A stretch of 33,120 nt of DNA, taken from CAYUWG01 sp964448285 (GTDB lineage: Bacteria > Bacteroidota > Ignavibacteria > SZUA-365). The stretch is taken from positions 1 to 33,120 of the forward strand of contig CAYUWG010000043.1 in assembly GCA_964448285.1 (NCBI GenBank), read 5' to 3'. Made by a program: the position numbers and the translations under genes. The notes under the pieces were generated by a model that saw only the letters and a list, made by a program, of their open reading frames with translations, was not told the origin of the DNA and did not search any database. The stretch's first letter is position 1; the number at the start of each line of letters is the position of its first letter. Positions 31,172-33,120 of this stretch are shown piece after piece.

Positions 31172-31749
31172 AAAGACAAACCTTAGCATCAACGGGAGGA
31201 TTCATTGCGGCAGTAATTGCGTCCTTATGTTGTATCGGTCCCGTCCTCATCGCGCTACTCGGCTTTGGAAGCATCGCTGCACTTTCGACATTCGAAGTCT
31301 ATAGACCGTACTTTATTGCATTCACTGTTGCGCTCCTCGGATTCGCATTCTTCTTGACGTATAAGAAGCGAGAAGTCATCTGCGAAGATGGTACGTGCAA
31401 ACATAAGAGTGCCTCAAAGTGGTCCAAAGCAAGCTTATGGATCGTAACGGTACTTGCCGGTCTGGCTATCGCCTTCCCACACCTTGGATTTGCGCCTCAA
31501 ACGCAGATCAACGAGTCTGTCGATTCAACTTCCACTGTCACCCTGAAAATTGAGGGAATGGATTGCGCCGCGTGCGCTTCCGGTGTCGAAGGGTCGCTCG
31601 CAGCTATCGAAGGGGTCCGAAAAGCACGAGTTGATTATGAACAGGGTAAGGCGACAGTAGATTACGACAGCAGAATCGTGCTACCAACAGACTTTATCGA
31701 TCGTATAAATCAAGCTGGCTTAATAGCGACAATTGAGAAGCGGAGGTGA
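31168..31749 (+). CDS. MerT-MerP fusion, mercuric ion transporter
   Basis: 193 aa inner-membrane protein. Residues 1-110 are MerT-like: helix 1 with the vicinal pair C21-C22 (SLCCIGPVLIALLGFG), helix 2 (YFIAFTVALLGFAFFLTY), a cytosolic loop with C72 and C77, and helix 3 (LWIVTVLAGLAIAFPHLG). Residues ~122-193 are a heavy-metal-associated domain with GMDC133-AAC136, as in MerP. Fused MerTP forms are known. It moves Hg(II) into the cell for reduction by MerA, but no merA is in the window. It overlaps arsR by 4 nt and ends just before the CopZ-like gene. Confidence 0.9.
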   Translation: MKRQTLASTGGFIAAVIASLCCIGPVLIALLGFGSIAALSTFEVYRPYFIAFTVALLGFAFFLTYKKREVICEDGTCKHKSASKWSKASLWIVTVLAGLAIAFPHLGFAPQTQINESVDSTSTVTLKIEGMDCAACASGVEGSLAAIEGVRKARVDYEQGKATVDYDSRIVLPTDFIDRINQAGLIATIEKRR

Positions 31750-31750
31750 T

Positions 31751-32272
31751 ATGAATCCCTGTTGTGTTAATCCCATTGAGGTCATTGCGGCAGATGCGCA
31801 TAAACCCGATGGTGAGTGTTGTTTGATTACAGAAAAAACGCCTTCCCCGAATCGCGCTGCATGTCCGGTGTCGAGCACAATGTCTCGAAAAATCCAGCGA
31901 CGCACTCTCGAACATCTCTTGAGGCCTGAGAAGATTCGCGAAATTGAAAATGTACAATACTACTTCTGTGCTGATCGGGATTGCAGGATCGTATATTTCT
32001 CACATGAGAGTATGCCATACTTTACAATAGACGATGTCTCTGTAAAGGTTATGGTAAAGGATCCCGGGGACGATGTGAATGTTTGTTACTGCTTCGATTG
32101 GACGAGGGATCGCATAAAGGAAGAAATCGCGAGTACTGGAAAGTCAACCGCGTCTCTTCAAATTGCAAGGGAAATCAAAGCCGGAAACTGTACTTGCGAT
32201 ATCAAAAATCCCAAAGGTGAATGTTGCCTCGGCGATGTGAATTCGTTTGTAAAGACACTCCCGGCGTTGTAA
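31751..32272 (+). CDS. CopZ-like cysteine-rich metallochaperone domain protein
   Basis: 173 aa with 13 cysteines: C4-C5, C23-C24, C38, C73, C78, C112-x-C114, C147-x-C149 and C158-C159. From C38 on it resembles the N-terminal iron-sulfur/zinc domain of Archaeoglobus-type CopZ (CPVSSTMSRKIQRRTLEHLL, YYFCADRDCRIVYFS, DVNVCYCFDWTRDRI, GNCTCDIKNPKGECCLG). The first ~37 residues, with two CC pairs, are extra. The usual CopZ HMA domain is absent here; one is fused to the MerT protein next door instead. GGAGG precedes the ATG at 31751. It probably accepts or delivers the metal brought in by the transporter. Confidence 0.8.
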   Translation: MNPCCVNPIEVIAADAHKPDGECCLITEKTPSPNRAACPVSSTMSRKIQRRTLEHLLRPEKIREIENVQYYFCADRDCRIVYFSHESMPYFTIDDVSVKVMVKDPGDDVNVCYCFDWTRDRIKEEIASTGKSTASLQIAREIKAGNCTCDIKNPKGECCLGDVNSFVKTLPAL

Positions 32273-32327
32273 GCAATCTCAACAGATTTTTATTAACGAT
32301 CAACAGTAATAAACGGAAGCATTAGCT

Positions 32328-32954
32328 TCACATCAGCGAGTGAGTTATCCTCTCGTAATCTTCTATATCGTTGACGTTCGATAACATACCCGGCCTGTAC
32401 CACGATATGCGTTCATCGAAGCGGACCGTCGCGGTTTCGTGTGACGCAAGAAATTCATGCACCTTTCTCCCGCCGCTTCTGAGGTATTCTTCCAACGAAG
32501 CTGTTATCGAAGTATGATACACGCCGCACAGCGGCATCGTTCGTTCGCCTTCCGACGCGATGAGGACCGGCGCATGGGATTCCGTTGAGAGAATGTGCCG
32601 TATCACATCCGCGGTGATCAGCGGTGTATCGCACGAGACGATGAAGACACGCGAGGCTGTCGCTCTTTGGAGTGCCGCGTGAACTCCGGCGAGCGGTCCC
32701 AAGCGCGGAAAGACGTCTTTCACCACGGGCATGTCAAGAAAGCGATATACTTCCGTGTCGTTCGCGCTGATACACACTTCGGCGAAAACACTTCGCACGA
32801 CGTTCACAATTCGTTCAATCATCGGAATGCCGTCGAGACGAAGCAGCGCTTTGTTCGTTCCCATGCGGCGGCTTTGTCCTCCGGCAAGAATGCATCCCTC
32901 TCCTCCAAGGAAAGGGGCCGGGGGTGAGATCGGTGTGGAACTATCAAATGCCAA
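32328..32954 (-). CDS. mobA: Molybdenum cofactor guanylyltransferase
   Basis: Attaches GMP to molybdopterin to form the MGD cofactor; cytosolic, ~190-200 aa. Conserved: GCILAGGQSRRMGTNKALL (GTP-binding loop), FPRLGPLAGVHAALQ, VSCDTPLI with the metal-binding Asp, and CGVYH. The only in-frame near-canonical start is TTG at 32954, giving a 20-residue leader (SSTPISPPAPFLGGEG) translated from a dispersed G/C-rich repeat; a TGA lies two codons further up. The true start is therefore unclear and expression may be reduced or abolished. No other molybdenum-cofactor gene is nearby. Confidence 0.85.
   Translation of the reverse strand: MAFDSSTPISPPAPFLGGEGCILAGGQSRRMGTNKALLRLDGIPMIERIVNVVRSVFAEVCISANDTEVYRFLDMPVVKDVFPRLGPLAGVHAALQRATASRVFIVSCDTPLITADVIRHILSTESHAPVLIASEGERTMPLCGVYHTSITASLEEYLRSGGRKVHEFLASHETATVRFDERISWYRPGMLSNVNDIEDYERITHSLM
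32895..32926. repeat. Dispersed repeat overlapping the mobA 5' end
   Basis: CCCTCTCCTCCAAGGAAAGG followed by GGCCGGGGGTGA. Related to the element at 33003-33041: both join a CTC-rich arm to a GGGG-TTGGGGGTGAG-like arm. It supplies the proline-rich leader codons of mobA. Confidence 0.6.
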
Positions 32955-33002
32955 TTTTCAAACGCCAACTGCCAAAGATCTTTCAATGGCCATATTCAAA
33001 AC

Positions 33003-33041
33003 TCCTCCCTCCCGAACCGGGAGAGGGGTTGGGGGTGAGGG
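33003..33041. repeat. Dispersed hairpin repeat (CTCCCG-AAC-CGGGAG)
   Basis: Perfect 6-bp stem CTCCCG/CGGGAG with loop AAC, followed by AGGGGTTGGGGGTGAGGGTG. Same family as 32895-32926. Beyond it (33050-33120) is an AT-rich run of near-repeats (CAAATTC/CAAATATC AAATCACAAA) with no gene. Confidence 0.65.
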
Positions 33042-33120
33042 TGCTTTCAAAATCACAAAACTCATAACACAAATTCCAAACAAATATCAAATCACAAATT
33101 CAAAGGCCAAATTCAAAACT

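Noticed and set aside
1..33120. tRNA, rRNA, riboswitch or replication origin
   Set aside because: I looked for cloverleaf ends, conserved riboswitch cores and DnaA-box clusters and recognised none; covariance-model searches would be needed to exclude them formally.

Overview
The window looks like chromosomal DNA from a free-living member of the Bacteroidetes/Chlorobi (FCB) assemblage, most plausibly an Ignavibacteria- or Kapabacteria-like lineage. The evidence is a secreted protein with a type IX secretion C-terminal sorting domain (13029-14330), a short-spaced NADH-quinone oxidoreductase operon, Bacteroidetes-style lipoproteins and roughly balanced GC content. The assignment is an inference; no rRNA or marker gene is present.

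Layout. 1-2.3 kb: the end of an unidentified gene, a pyrimidine-nucleoside phosphorylase and a DUF4287/SRPBCC protein. 2.3-8.6 kb (minus strand): a long-chain acyl-CoA ligase followed by nuoA-B-C-D-E-F; nuoG-N are absent from the window. 8.8-12.1 kb: a response regulator, pyrE, three copies of a ~100-nt tandem repeat, and the membrane protease htpX. 12.1-14.3 kb: a MntA/HepT toxin-antitoxin pair flanked by palindromic repeats, then the secreted Asp-box protein.

14.4-25.9 kb (minus strand) is the unusual part: an 11-kb co-directional, mostly overlapping gene string read as hsdR - HNH endonuclease - a 264-aa Met-Gly-starting protein - a QueC-like protein with a putative C-terminal PD-(D/E)XK nuclease domain - hsdM - a REP-associated tyrosine transposase (RAYT) - a DUF5131 (phage Gp37/Gp68-type) protein - hsdS. 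A type I restriction-modification system therefore appears to host a second, QueC-based two-gene module and a single-strand transposase. The same region is full of short GC-rich palindromes of REP type. They sit between genes and also inside hsdR, hsdM and the RAYT itself, in frame, where they have expanded into peptide repeats (LVTTP x6 in HsdM, an 18-residue repeat in the RAYT). A decayed second RAYT lies just downstream of hsdS.

26-33 kb: a cytochrome P460-type lipoprotein and a Crp/Fnr regulator; a large lipoprotein bracketed by 54-nt direct repeats; a thioredoxin-fold protein and a DUF6789-like membrane protein; an ArsR-MerTP-CopZ-like metal (probably mercury) operon with a perfect operator palindrome; and mobA, whose start codon is obscured by a dispersed G-rich repeat.

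The best candidate for an undescribed system is the QueC-nuclease fusion plus its Met-Gly partner inside the hsd operon. The second is the spread of in-frame REP elements together with a RAYT that is apparently translationally coupled to HsdM.
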